The position numbers were made by a program, and so were the translations under genes. 64,000 bases of DNA, taken from Streptomyces barkulensis. GTDB taxonomy: Bacteria > Actinomycetota > Actinomycetes > Streptomycetales > Streptomycetaceae. Position 1 is the stretch's first letter, and each line of letters starts with the position of its first letter. The stretch is taken from assembly GCF_002843305.1 (NCBI RefSeq), contig NZ_PGSG01000110.1:124001-188000 (forward strand), in the 5' to 3' direction. The notes below the pieces were generated by a model that did no database searches, had not been told where the DNA came from, and saw only the letters and a list, made by a program, of their open reading frames with translations. This document shows positions 49,994-58,208 of the stretch, one piece after another.

Positions 49994-51723
49994 CCGCCGC
50001 CGGCGGCGGAGTGCTGCGGATCGGGAACGCCTCCGGCTTCTACGGCGACCGCTTCGACGCGGTGCGCGAGATGCTCACCGGCGGCGAGCTGGACGTCCTG
50101 ACCGGCGACTACCTGGCCGAGCTGACCATGCTGATCCTGGGCCGGGACCGGATGAGGGACCCCGGTCTCGGCTACGCGAAGACCTTCCTGCGGCAGCTGG
50201 AGGACACCCTCGGCCCCGCCGTCGAGCGCGGTGTGCCGCTGGTGGTCAACGCCGGAGGACTCAACCCGGCCGGACTGGCCGGTGCCGTGAGGGAGCTGGC
50301 CGACAGACTCGGCCTGCCGGCGGGAGTGGCGCACGTCGAGGGCGACGACGTGACCGCCCGCGGCGGCTGGGGCGAGGGCGTCCTCACCGCCAACGCCTAC
50401 CTCGGCGGGGCCGGCATCACCGCATGCCTGGAGGCGGGCGCCGACGTGGTGGTGACCGGCCGGGTCACCGACGCCGCACTGGTCACCGGGGCCGCCGCCG
50501 CCCGCTTCGGCTGGGACACCGGCGACCCGCGCGACCACGACGCGCTGGCCGGCGCCGTGGTCGCCGGGCACGTGCTGGAGTGCGGCACCCAGGCCACCGG
50601 CGGCAACTACGCCTTCTTCGCCTCCGAGGGGATCGACGTGCGCCGCCCCGGCTTCCCGCTGGCCGAACTGCACCACGACGGCAGCTCGGTGATCACCAAG
50701 CACCCGGACACCGGCGGGGCGGTGACCGTCGGCACCGTCACCGCCCAGCTGCTGTACGAGACGGCCGGCGCGCGCTACGCCGGGCCCGATGTGACGGCAC
50801 GCCTGGACACCGTACGGCTGCGGGCCGACGGGCGGGACCGGGTGCGGATCGAGGGCGTGCGCGGCGAGGCGCCGCCGCCCGCGCTCAAGGTGGGCCTGAC
50901 CCGCCTGGGCGGCTTCCGCAACGAGGTGACCTTCGTCCTCACCGGCCTGGACATAGAGGCCAAGGCGGCACTGGTGCGCGAGCAGATGGAGGACCGGCTG
51001 GACGCCGCGCCCGGCGGCCGCCCCGCCGAGGTCCGCTGGACCCTGGCCCGCACCGACCGCGCGGACGCGCCCGTACAGCAGGAGGCGAGCGCCCTGCTCC
51101 GCCTCGTGGTGCGGGACGCGGACGCCGACCGGGTGGGGCGGGCCGTCAGCGGCGCCGCCGTCGAGCTGGCGCTCGGCAGCTACCCCGGCTTCCACGTCAC
51201 CGCCCCACCGGGCAGAGCGGCGCCGTACGGGGTGTTCGGGGCGGCGTACCTGGACGCGGCCGAGGTGCCGCACACGGCCGTACTGCCCGACGGGCGGCGG
51301 ATCGCGGTGCCGCCGCCCCGCACCACTCGGCCGCTGGAACCGGTGGCCGGGCCCCCGCTGCCCGAGCCGCTGCCGCAGGAGAGCCTGAACACCGTCCGCC
51401 GGGCGCCGCTGGGGGCGGTGGCCGGGGCGCGCAGCGGGGACAAGGGCGGCGGCGCCAACATCGGTGTGTGGGCGCGCGAGGAGCGGACCTGGCGCTGGCT
51501 GGCGCACACCCTCACCGCCGGCCGGCTGCGAGAGCTGCTGCCGGAGACCGCCGAGCTGCCCGTCACCCGGCATGTGCTGCCCGGTCTGCGCGCCCTGAAC
51601 TTCGTGATCGACGGCGTCCTCGGCGAGGGCGTGGCCTCCCAGGCCCGCTTAGACCCGCAGGGCAAGGCGCTGGGGGAGTGGCTGCGCTCCCGCCGCATCG
51701 ACATACCCGAGGAGCTGCTGTGA
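49990..51723 (+). CDS. AtuA-like acyclic-terpene-utilisation family protein (DUF1446)
   Basis: A 577-residue protein of the AtuA/DUF1446 family. IGNASGFYGDRFDAVREML opens it; GDYLAELTMLILGRDRM, VNAGGLNPAGLA, VEGDDVTARGGWGEG and GRVTDAALVTGAAAARFGW are family blocks; AGARSGDKGGGANIGVWARE near residue 480 begins the C-terminal AtuA-like domain. AtuA is needed for citronellol/geraniol breakdown in Pseudomonas, but its chemistry is not known. The gene is overlapped at both ends (ATGA with the upstream gene, GTGA with the carboxylase beta gene), as expected for tight coupling with the carboxylase. Confidence 0.9.
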   Translation: MTAAGGGVLRIGNASGFYGDRFDAVREMLTGGELDVLTGDYLAELTMLILGRDRMRDPGLGYAKTFLRQLEDTLGPAVERGVPLVVNAGGLNPAGLAGAVRELADRLGLPAGVAHVEGDDVTARGGWGEGVLTANAYLGGAGITACLEAGADVVVTGRVTDAALVTGAAAARFGWDTGDPRDHDALAGAVVAGHVLECGTQATGGNYAFFASEGIDVRRPGFPLAELHHDGSSVITKHPDTGGAVTVGTVTAQLLYETAGARYAGPDVTARLDTVRLRADGRDRVRIEGVRGEAPPPALKVGLTRLGGFRNEVTFVLTGLDIEAKAALVREQMEDRLDAAPGGRPAEVRWTLARTDRADAPVQQEASALLRLVVRDADADRVGRAVSGAAVELALGSYPGFHVTAPPGRAAPYGVFGAAYLDAAEVPHTAVLPDGRRIAVPPPRTTRPLEPVAGPPLPEPLPQESLNTVRRAPLGAVAGARSGDKGGGANIGVWAREERTWRWLAHTLTAGRLRELLPETAELPVTRHVLPGLRALNFVIDGVLGEGVASQARLDPQGKALGEWLRSRRIDIPEELL

Positions 51724-53324
51724 CCGTGCTGCGCTCGGTGCTGGACACCACGGCGCCGGAGTACGCCGCCAACCGCGAGGCGATGCTCGCGAAACTGGAC
51801 GCACTGGAGGCCGAACACGCCAAGGCCCTGGCCGGGGGAGGGGAGAAGTACCTCGCCCGCCACCGTGGGCGCGGCAGACTCCCGGCCCGCGAACGGGTCG
51901 AGCTGCTGCTCGACCCCGACACCCCCTTCCTGGAGCTGTCCCCGCTGGCGGCCTGGGGCAGCGACTACACCGTCGGCGCCTCGCTGGTCACCGGCATCGG
52001 CGTGGTCGAGGGCGTCGAGTGCCTGATCACCGCCAACGACCCGACCGTGCGCGGCGGGGCCAGCAACCCCTGGACGCTGAAGAAGGCCCTGCGGGCCAAC
52101 GAGATCGCCCGGGCCAACCGGCTGCCGCTCATCAGCCTGGTGGAGTCCGGTGGGGCGGACCTGCCCAGCCAGAAGGAGATCTTCATCCCCGGCGGCGCCC
52201 TCTTCCGCGACCTCACCCGGCTCAGTGAGGCCGGCATCCCCACGATCGCGGTCGTCTTCGGCAACTCCACCGCCGGCGGCGCCTACGTCCCCGGCATGTC
52301 CGACCACGTGATCATGGTGGACCGGGGCGCCAAGGTGTTCCTCGGCGGCCCGCCGCTGGTGAGGATGGCCACCGGCGAGGAGGCCGACGACGAGGAACTG
52401 GGCGGCGCCGGCATGCACGCCCGGGTCTCCGGACTCGCCGACCACTTCGCGGTGGACGAGCCCGACGCGCTGCGCCAGGCCCGCCGCGTCGTCGCCCGCC
52501 TCAACCGGCCCAAGGCCCACCCCGCCCCCGGCGCGGCGGACGTACGCCCGCCGCGCCACGACGAGGAGGAGCTGCTGGGCGTGGTGCCCGGCGACCTCAA
52601 GGTCCCCTTCGACCCGCGCGAGGTGATCGCCCGGATCGTCGACGACTCCGACTTCGACGAGTTCAAACCGCTCTACGGCACCAGCCTGACCACCGGCTGG
52701 GCGACCCTGCACGGCTACCCCGTCGGCATCCTGGCCAACGCCCGCGGCGTGCTGTTCAGCCAGGAGTCCCGGAAGGCGGCCCAGTTCATCCAGCTCGCCA
52801 ACCAGCGCGACATCCCGCTGCTGTTCCTCCACAACACCACCGGCTACATGGTCGGCACCGAGTACGAGCAGGGCGGCATCATCAAGCACGGCGCGATGAT
52901 GATCAACGCGGTCTCCAACTCCAGGGTGCCGCACCTGTCGGTGCTGATGGGAGCGAGCTACGGCGCCGGCCACTACGGCATGTGCGGCCGGGCCTACGAC
53001 CCGCGTTTCCTGTTCGCCTGGCCCAGCGCCAAGTCCGCCGTCATGGGACCGCAGCAGCTCGCCGGAGTGCTCTCCATCGTGATGCGCGAGTCCGCGGCGG
53101 CCAGGGGCAGGCCCTACGACGAGGAGGGCGACGCGGCGCTGCGCGCCATGGTCGAGCAGCAGATCGAGGCCGAGTCACTGCCGGTGTTCCTGTCCGGGCG
53201 GCTCTACGACGACGGCGTCATCGACCCGCGCGACACACGCACCGTGCTCGGCGTGTGCCTGTCGGCCGTGCACACCGCGCCGGTGGCGGGCGCACGCGGC
53301 GGCTTCGGCGTCTTCCGGATGTGA
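51720..53324 (+). CDS. Biotin-dependent acyl-CoA carboxylase, carboxyltransferase (beta) subunit
   Basis: A 534-residue crotonase-fold carboxyltransferase. Its pattern KYLARHRGRGRLPARERVELLLDPDTPFLELS, VNDPTVRGG-like ANDPTVRGGASNP, GGADLPSQKEIFIPGG, NSTAGGAYVPGMSDHVIMV and MVGTEYEQGGIIKHGAMMINAVSNS fits the geranyl-CoA / methylcrotonyl-CoA carboxylase group rather than propionyl-CoA carboxylase. It moves a carboxyl group from biotin on the alpha subunit to an acyl-CoA. GTG at 51720 overlaps the upstream stop. Which acyl-CoA is used is not decided by sequence alone; the AtuA gene favours a branched terpenoid-like CoA. Confidence 0.92.
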   Translation: MTVLRSVLDTTAPEYAANREAMLAKLDALEAEHAKALAGGGEKYLARHRGRGRLPARERVELLLDPDTPFLELSPLAAWGSDYTVGASLVTGIGVVEGVECLITANDPTVRGGASNPWTLKKALRANEIARANRLPLISLVESGGADLPSQKEIFIPGGALFRDLTRLSEAGIPTIAVVFGNSTAGGAYVPGMSDHVIMVDRGAKVFLGGPPLVRMATGEEADDEELGGAGMHARVSGLADHFAVDEPDALRQARRVVARLNRPKAHPAPGAADVRPPRHDEEELLGVVPGDLKVPFDPREVIARIVDDSDFDEFKPLYGTSLTTGWATLHGYPVGILANARGVLFSQESRKAAQFIQLANQRDIPLLFLHNTTGYMVGTEYEQGGIIKHGAMMINAVSNSRVPHLSVLMGASYGAGHYGMCGRAYDPRFLFAWPSAKSAVMGPQQLAGVLSIVMRESAAARGRPYDEEGDAALRAMVEQQIEAESLPVFLSGRLYDDGVIDPRDTRTVLGVCLSAVHTAPVAGARGGFGVFRM

Positions 53325-53333
53325 GGAGTGGAC

Positions 53334-55418
53334 ATGTCGACACAGCCGGACGCGGAGCGGACCATCGGCTCCGTCCTGGTCGCGGGCCGCGGCGAGATCG
53401 CCCGGCGCGTCTTCCGTACCTGCCGGGAGATGGGCGTCGCCACCGTCGCCGTCCACTCCGACGCCGACGCGGACGCCCCCCACGCGCGGGAGGCCGACGC
53501 GGCCGTGCCGCTGCCCGGCGACGCGCCCGCCGACACCTATCTGCGCGGCGACCTGATCGTGGCGGCCGCCCTGGCGGCGGGCGCGGACGCCGTCCACCCC
53601 GGCTACGGCTTCCTCTCCGAGAACGCCGGCTTCGCCCGGGCGGTGCTGGAGGCGGGCCTGGTCTGGATCGGTCCGCCGCCCGGAGCGATCGAGGCCATGG
53701 CCTCCAAGACCCGCGCCAAGGAGCTGATGAGGAAGGCCGGGGTGCCGCTGCTGGAAACGGTGCGGCCCGGTGAGGTGCGCGAGGAGGACCTGCCGCTGCT
53801 GGTCAAGGCCGCGGCGGGCGGCGGCGGGCGCGGCATGCGGATCGTGCGCGAGGCGGCCGCGCTGGAGGGCGGGATCCGCGCCGCGTCGGCCGAGGCGGAG
53901 GCGGCCTTCGGCGACGGGGAGGTCTTCACCGAGCCCTACGTCGAGCGCGGCCGCCATGTGGAGGTGCAGGTGCTCGCGGACGGCCACGGCACGGTGTGGG
54001 CCCTGGGCACCCGCGACTGCTCGCTCCAGCGCCGCCACCAGAAGGTGATCGAGGAGGCCCCCGCGCCGGGCCTGACCGGGGAGCAGCGCGCCGCACTGCA
54101 CGGCGCGGCCGGGCGGGCCGCCCGCGCGGTCGGCTACCGGGGCGCGGGCACGGTGGAGTTCCTCCTCGCACCGGACGGGCGGGCGTACTTCCTGGAGATG
54201 AACACCCGCCTCCAGGTTGAGCACCCCGTCACCGAGTGCGTGTACGGCCTCGACCTCGTCGCGCTGCAACTGCGGATCGCCGAAGGCTCCCCGCTGCCCG
54301 CCGCGCGGCCGCCCGAACCGGGCGGCCATGCCGTCGAGGCCCGCCTCTACGCGGAGGACCCGGCCCGGCAGTGGCGCCCGCAGACCGGCCGGGTGCACCG
54401 TCTGGAGGTGCCCGGCGGCCCAGGAGTGCGGCTGGACGCGGGCGTGGGCGTGGGCGACGAGATCACCGTCCACTACGACCCGATGCTCGCCAAGGTCATC
54501 GCCTGGGCGCCCACCCGCGCCGAGGCCGTGCGGAAACTGGCACACGCGCTGGAGAGGGCCCGCGTCCACGGCCCGGCCACCAACCGCGACCTGCTGGTGC
54601 GCTCACTGCGGCACCCCGAATTCGCCTCCGGACGTATGGACACCGGCTTCTACGACCGGCATCTGGCAAGCCTGTGCCAGGAACCCCCGGACGGCGGACG
54701 GCGCCTGCGGGCGGCGGCCCTCGCGGCGGCCCTGGCGGACGCCGAGGCGCGCCGCACGGCCGCGCGGACCGTCTCCGGGCGGCTCGGCGGCTGGCGCAGC
54801 CTCCCTTCCGGCCCGCAGACCAAGCGCTACCGGGCCGAACCCGGCGGGACGGAGGTGGAGGTGCGCTACCGGCCCGCGCGCGGCGGCCCGCCGCTCGCCG
54901 AGGACCTGCCGGGTGTACGCGCCCTGCGCGTGGCCGCCGACCGCGTCGAGCTGGAGATCGACGGTGTACGGCACCGCTTCGACGTCACGGCGTACCCGGA
55001 CGGGCCGGGCGGGCGGACCGGACCGGGCGGCGGGGAGGGGCGGACGAGGGTCTTCGTGGACTCGCCGCTGGGCGCTCACACCTTCACGGCGCTGCCTCGC
55101 TTCTCCGACCCGCAGGGCAGCACCGAGCCGGGCTCGCTGCTGGCGCAGATGCCCGGCACGGTCGTACGCGTCGCCGACCGCCTGGCCGCCGGCGACGCGG
55201 TGACGGCGGGACAGCCGCTGCTGTGGCTGGAGGCGATGAAGATGGAGCACCGCGTCACGGCGCCGGCCGACGGGGTGCTGCGGGAGCTGCGGGTGACCGC
55301 CGGGCAGCGCGTGGAGGTCGGGGCCGTCCTGGCGGTCGTCACCTCCCGGGAGCAGGGCCGCGACGGCACCGGGGAAACGCCGGCGAGTCCGGCGACCGAC
55401 GAAGGGGCGGACATATGA
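53334..55418 (+). CDS. Biotin-dependent acyl-CoA carboxylase, biotin carboxylase/BCCP (alpha) subunit
   Basis: A 694-residue alpha subunit. Biotin carboxylase N-domain: VLVAGRGEIARRVFRTCREMGVATVAVHSDADADA and AVHPGYGFLSENAGFARA; ATP-grasp: VKAAAGGGGRGMRIV (about 158) and FLEMNTRLQVEHPVTE (about 285). A linker (about 450-600) separates it from the biotinyl domain, where EAMKMEHRV (about 635) holds the biotinylated Lys. It loads CO2 on biotin with ATP. ATG at 53334 follows GAGGAG, and the stop overlaps the acyl-CoA dehydrogenase ATG. It pairs with the beta subunit encoded just upstream. Confidence 0.94.
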   Translation: MSTQPDAERTIGSVLVAGRGEIARRVFRTCREMGVATVAVHSDADADAPHAREADAAVPLPGDAPADTYLRGDLIVAAALAAGADAVHPGYGFLSENAGFARAVLEAGLVWIGPPPGAIEAMASKTRAKELMRKAGVPLLETVRPGEVREEDLPLLVKAAAGGGGRGMRIVREAAALEGGIRAASAEAEAAFGDGEVFTEPYVERGRHVEVQVLADGHGTVWALGTRDCSLQRRHQKVIEEAPAPGLTGEQRAALHGAAGRAARAVGYRGAGTVEFLLAPDGRAYFLEMNTRLQVEHPVTECVYGLDLVALQLRIAEGSPLPAARPPEPGGHAVEARLYAEDPARQWRPQTGRVHRLEVPGGPGVRLDAGVGVGDEITVHYDPMLAKVIAWAPTRAEAVRKLAHALERARVHGPATNRDLLVRSLRHPEFASGRMDTGFYDRHLASLCQEPPDGGRRLRAAALAAALADAEARRTAARTVSGRLGGWRSLPSGPQTKRYRAEPGGTEVEVRYRPARGGPPLAEDLPGVRALRVAADRVELEIDGVRHRFDVTAYPDGPGGRTGPGGGEGRTRVFVDSPLGAHTFTALPRFSDPQGSTEPGSLLAQMPGTVVRVADRLAAGDAVTAGQPLLWLEAMKMEHRVTAPADGVLRELRVTAGQRVEVGAVLAVVTSREQGRDGTGETPASPATDEGADI

Positions 55419-56605
55419 CCACCGATCAGCACACCGGGCACACGGCGGCCGCACTGCTGGAGACCGACGAGCAGCGGGCGCTGCGCGCGGCCGTCTCCGC
55501 GCTCGGCGAGCGCTACGGCCGCGCGTACTTCGAGCGGGTGCGCCGGGCCGGCGGGCAGACCGACGAGCTGTGGCGGGAGGCCGGAAAGCTCGGCTACCTC
55601 GGCGTCAGCCTCCCCGAGGAGTACGGGGGAGGGGGCGGCGGCGTCACCGAGCTGTCGATCGTGCTGGAGGAGCTGGGAGCGGTGGGCTGCCCGCTGCTGA
55701 TGCTCATCGTCACCCCCGCCATCACCGGCACCGTCATCGCCCGCTTCGGCACCGCGGAGCAGAAGCGGGCCTGGCTGCCCGGACTGGCCGACGGCAGCCG
55801 CAAGATGGCGTTCGGCATCACCGAGCCGGACGCCGGATCCAACTCCCACCGCATCACCACCACCGCCCGCCGCGACGGCGGGGGGTGGGTCCTGACCGGC
55901 CGCAAGGTCTTCGTCTCCGGTGTGGACATCGCCGACGCCACCCTGATCGTGGGCCGGGCCGAGGACGCCCGCACCGGCCGCCTCAAGCCCTGCCTGTTCA
56001 TCGTCCCCAGGGACACCCCCGGCTTCTCCCGCAGCATGATCGAGATGGAACTGTCCGCCCCCGAGAAGCAGTTCGAGCTGGTGCTGGACGACGTACGGCT
56101 GCCCGCGGACGCACTCGTCGGCGACGAGGACGCCGGACTGCTCCAGCTCTTCGCCGGACTCAACCCCGAGCGGATCATGACCGCCGCGTTCGCGCTCGGC
56201 ATGGGCCGCTTCGCCGTCGCCCGGGCGGTGGACTACGCCCGCACCCGGCAGGTGTGGAAGGAGCCGATCGGCGCCCACCAGGCCATCGCCCACCCGCTGG
56301 CCGAGGCGCACGTGGAGATCGAGCTGGCCCGTCTGCTGACGCGGAAGGCGGCCCTGCTGTACGACGCGGGCGACGACGCGGGGGCGGGCGAGGCGGCCAA
56401 CATGGCCAAGTACGCGGCGGCGGAGGCCTGCGCGAAGGCCGTCGACCGCGCCGTGCACACCCTCGGCGGCAACGGCCTGACCAGTGAGTACGGTCTGGGC
56501 TCCCTCGTCACCGCCTCCCGCGTCGCCCGGATCGCGCCGGTCAGCCGGGAGATGATCCTCAACTTCGTCTCCCACCGGACCCTGGGACTGCCCAGGTCCT
56601 ACTGA
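55415..56605 (+). CDS. Acyl-CoA dehydrogenase
   Basis: A 396-residue FAD enzyme. YLGVSLPEEYGGGGGGVTELSIVLEELGAVGCPL is the N-terminal pattern; MAFGITEPDAGSNSHRITTTARRDGGGWVLTGRKVFVSG and IADATLIVGRAED are the beta domain; FALGMGRFAVARAVDYARTRQVWKEPIGAHQAIAHPLAEA and AVHTLGGNGLTSEYGLGSL complete the FAD-binding and C-terminal helix domains. It probably oxidises the acyl-CoA that feeds the carboxylase, as AtuD does in the terpenoid route. It overlaps the upstream stop by ATGA; 140 bp separate it from the next gene. Confidence 0.92.
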   Translation: MTTDQHTGHTAAALLETDEQRALRAAVSALGERYGRAYFERVRRAGGQTDELWREAGKLGYLGVSLPEEYGGGGGGVTELSIVLEELGAVGCPLLMLIVTPAITGTVIARFGTAEQKRAWLPGLADGSRKMAFGITEPDAGSNSHRITTTARRDGGGWVLTGRKVFVSGVDIADATLIVGRAEDARTGRLKPCLFIVPRDTPGFSRSMIEMELSAPEKQFELVLDDVRLPADALVGDEDAGLLQLFAGLNPERIMTAAFALGMGRFAVARAVDYARTRQVWKEPIGAHQAIAHPLAEAHVEIELARLLTRKAALLYDAGDDAGAGEAANMAKYAAAEACAKAVDRAVHTLGGNGLTSEYGLGSLVTASRVARIAPVSREMILNFVSHRTLGLPRSY

Positions 56606-56745
56606 GACACCCGCCCCCCTTGTCCGGAGGACACCGCGTTCCGCGGCGAGCACACCGATGTCCCACACCTCGGCCGAAGAGTCCACGACGCCGTGTGGCG
56701 CGAACCGCGGGCCGGGGAGCGGGAGCAGGAGAGGAGCACCACGGC

Positions 56746-57567
56746 ATGAGAGGCACGGACGACGGCGGGAACACGGACGACGGCGAGAACACGGGCGGCG
56801 GCGGGGACAGGCCCCTGGTGCGGAGCTCGGCCGGGCGGGGCGTCACCACCCTCATCCTCGACTCGCCGCACAACCGCAACGCGCTCTCCGCCCGGCTGGT
56901 GGGCGAGCTGTACGCGCACCTGGAGGCGGCCGGGCACGACCCGGACACCCGGGCGGTGCTGCTCACCCACACCGGCACCACCTTCTGCGCCGGCGCCGAC
57001 CTGGGCGAGGCGGGCGCGTCGGCCGGGCCGGCCGACGCGCCCCTGGGCCTGGCACGGCTGCTGCGCACGGTCGTGGCCTTCCCCAGGCCCGTCGTCGCCC
57101 GCGTCACCGGGCACGTACGGGCGGGCGGCGCCGGGCTGGTGGGCGCCTGCGACATCGCGGTGGCCGGCCCCGGCGCGACCTTCGCCTTCACCGAGGCGCG
57201 GCTCGGACTGGCCCCCGCGGTGATCTCCCTGCCACTGCTGCCGCGGCTGGACGCGCGGGCGGCCGGACGGTACTACCTGACCGGCGAGCGGTTCGGCGCG
57301 GCGGAGGCGGCCCGCATCGGGCTGGTCACCCTGGCCGCCGAGGACGTGGACGCCGCGCTGGAGCCGGTCCTGGACGGTCTGCGGCGTGCCTCGCCGCAGG
57401 GCCTGGCGGAGTCCAAACGCCTGGTCACGGCGGAGGTGCTGCGGGCCTTCGACCGGGACACCGATAGCCTGGCGGAGCTCTCCGCGCGGCTGTTCGCGTC
57501 AAGCGAGGCGCGCGAGGGCATGTCCGCCTTCCTCGAACGACGGGACCCCCGATGGGTGCACCACTGA
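56746..57567 (+). CDS. Enoyl-CoA hydratase/isomerase
   Basis: A 273-residue crotonase-family enzyme. LILDSPHNRNALSARLVGELYAHLEAA, HTGTTFCAGADLGEA (oxyanion loop), RVTGHVRAGGAGLVGACDIAVAGPGATFAFTEARLGLAPAVISLPLL and PQGLAESKRLV are in order. ATG at 56746 (GGAGAGGAG upstream) gives a normal length; the first 20 residues are a Gly/Asp/Asn-rich stretch built on a GACGGCG repeat. It may hydrate the enoyl-CoA made by the carboxylase, the role AtuE has in the terpenoid route. It overlaps the TetR gene by 16 bp. Confidence 0.9.
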   Translation: MRGTDDGGNTDDGENTGGGGDRPLVRSSAGRGVTTLILDSPHNRNALSARLVGELYAHLEAAGHDPDTRAVLLTHTGTTFCAGADLGEAGASAGPADAPLGLARLLRTVVAFPRPVVARVTGHVRAGGAGLVGACDIAVAGPGATFAFTEARLGLAPAVISLPLLPRLDARAAGRYYLTGERFGAAEAARIGLVTLAAEDVDAALEPVLDGLRRASPQGLAESKRLVTAEVLRAFDRDTDSLAELSARLFASSEAREGMSAFLERRDPRWVHH

Positions 57568-58151
57568 CCGCACGGGGCAACGCGCCCAAGCAGGACCGCA
57601 GCCGCGCCACCCGGCGGCGTCTGCTCCAGTCCGCGGTGGCCTGCCTGGCCGAGCGCGGCTGGACGGGCAGCACGGTCGCGGTCGTCGCCGAGCACGCGGG
57701 CGTCACCCGCGGGGCGGCCCAGCACCACTTCCCCACCCGCGAGGACCTGTTCACGGCGGCGGTGGAGTACGTCGCCGAGGAGCGGTCGGCCGTTGTACGG
57801 GACCTGCCCAGGCCGGCCGGCGTCCCAGAGGCCGTCGAGGCGATCGTGGGTCTCTACACCGGCGAACTCTTCCGCGCCGCGCTCCAGTTGTGGGTGGCCG
57901 CCTCCAACGAACCCCAGCTCGCGCCCCGGGTGGTCGCGCTGGAGGCGCGCATCGGCCGGGAGACGCACCGCATGGCGGTGCGTCTGCTGGGCGCGGACGA
58001 GAGCGTGCCCGGGGTGCGGGAGACCGTGCAGGGCCTGCTCGACATGGCCCGCGGTCTGGGCCTGGCCAACCTTCTGACCGACGACGGCGCCCGCCGCGAG
58101 CGGGTCGTGGCCCAGTGGGCGGCCGTCGTCGAGGCGGCCCTGCGCGGCTGA
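57552..58151 (+). CDS. TetR family regulator of the acyl-CoA operon
   Basis: A 199-residue TetR protein. KQDRSRATRRRLLQSAVACLAERGWTGSTVAVVAEHAGVTRGAAQHHFPTREDLFTAAVEYV is the DNA-binding domain (about residues 13-74); the rest is a helical ligand domain with TGELFRAALQLWVAASNEPQL. Start ATG at 57552 lies inside the enoyl-CoA hydratase gene, so it is translated as the last gene of the operon. A likely target is the dyad at 49044, and a CoA thioester of the pathway may be the ligand. Both are inferences. Confidence 0.88.
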   Translation: MGAPLTARGNAPKQDRSRATRRRLLQSAVACLAERGWTGSTVAVVAEHAGVTRGAAQHHFPTREDLFTAAVEYVAEERSAVVRDLPRPAGVPEAVEAIVGLYTGELFRAALQLWVAASNEPQLAPRVVALEARIGRETHRMAVRLLGADESVPGVRETVQGLLDMARGLGLANLLTDDGARRERVVAQWAAVVEAALRG

Positions 58152-58195
58152 CGGCCGCCCGGTCCGCCCCCGCGCGGGAGCGGACCGGGCGGCCG
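58152..58195. terminator. 16-bp hairpin after the acyl-CoA operon
   Basis: CGGCCGCCCGGTCCGC pairs with its exact complement around a 12-base loop holding the palindrome CCCGCGCGGG. It lies 1 bp past the TetR stop, between convergent genes. Confidence 0.8.
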
Positions 58196-58208
58196 CCGTG
58201 CCCGTGCC

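Noticed and set aside
51720..55418. Calling the carboxylase a propionyl-CoA carboxylase or MCC outright
   Set aside because: The AtuA neighbour and overall operon favour an Atu-like substrate, and the sequence alone, read by eye, cannot settle acyl-CoA specificity. I left the substrate open.
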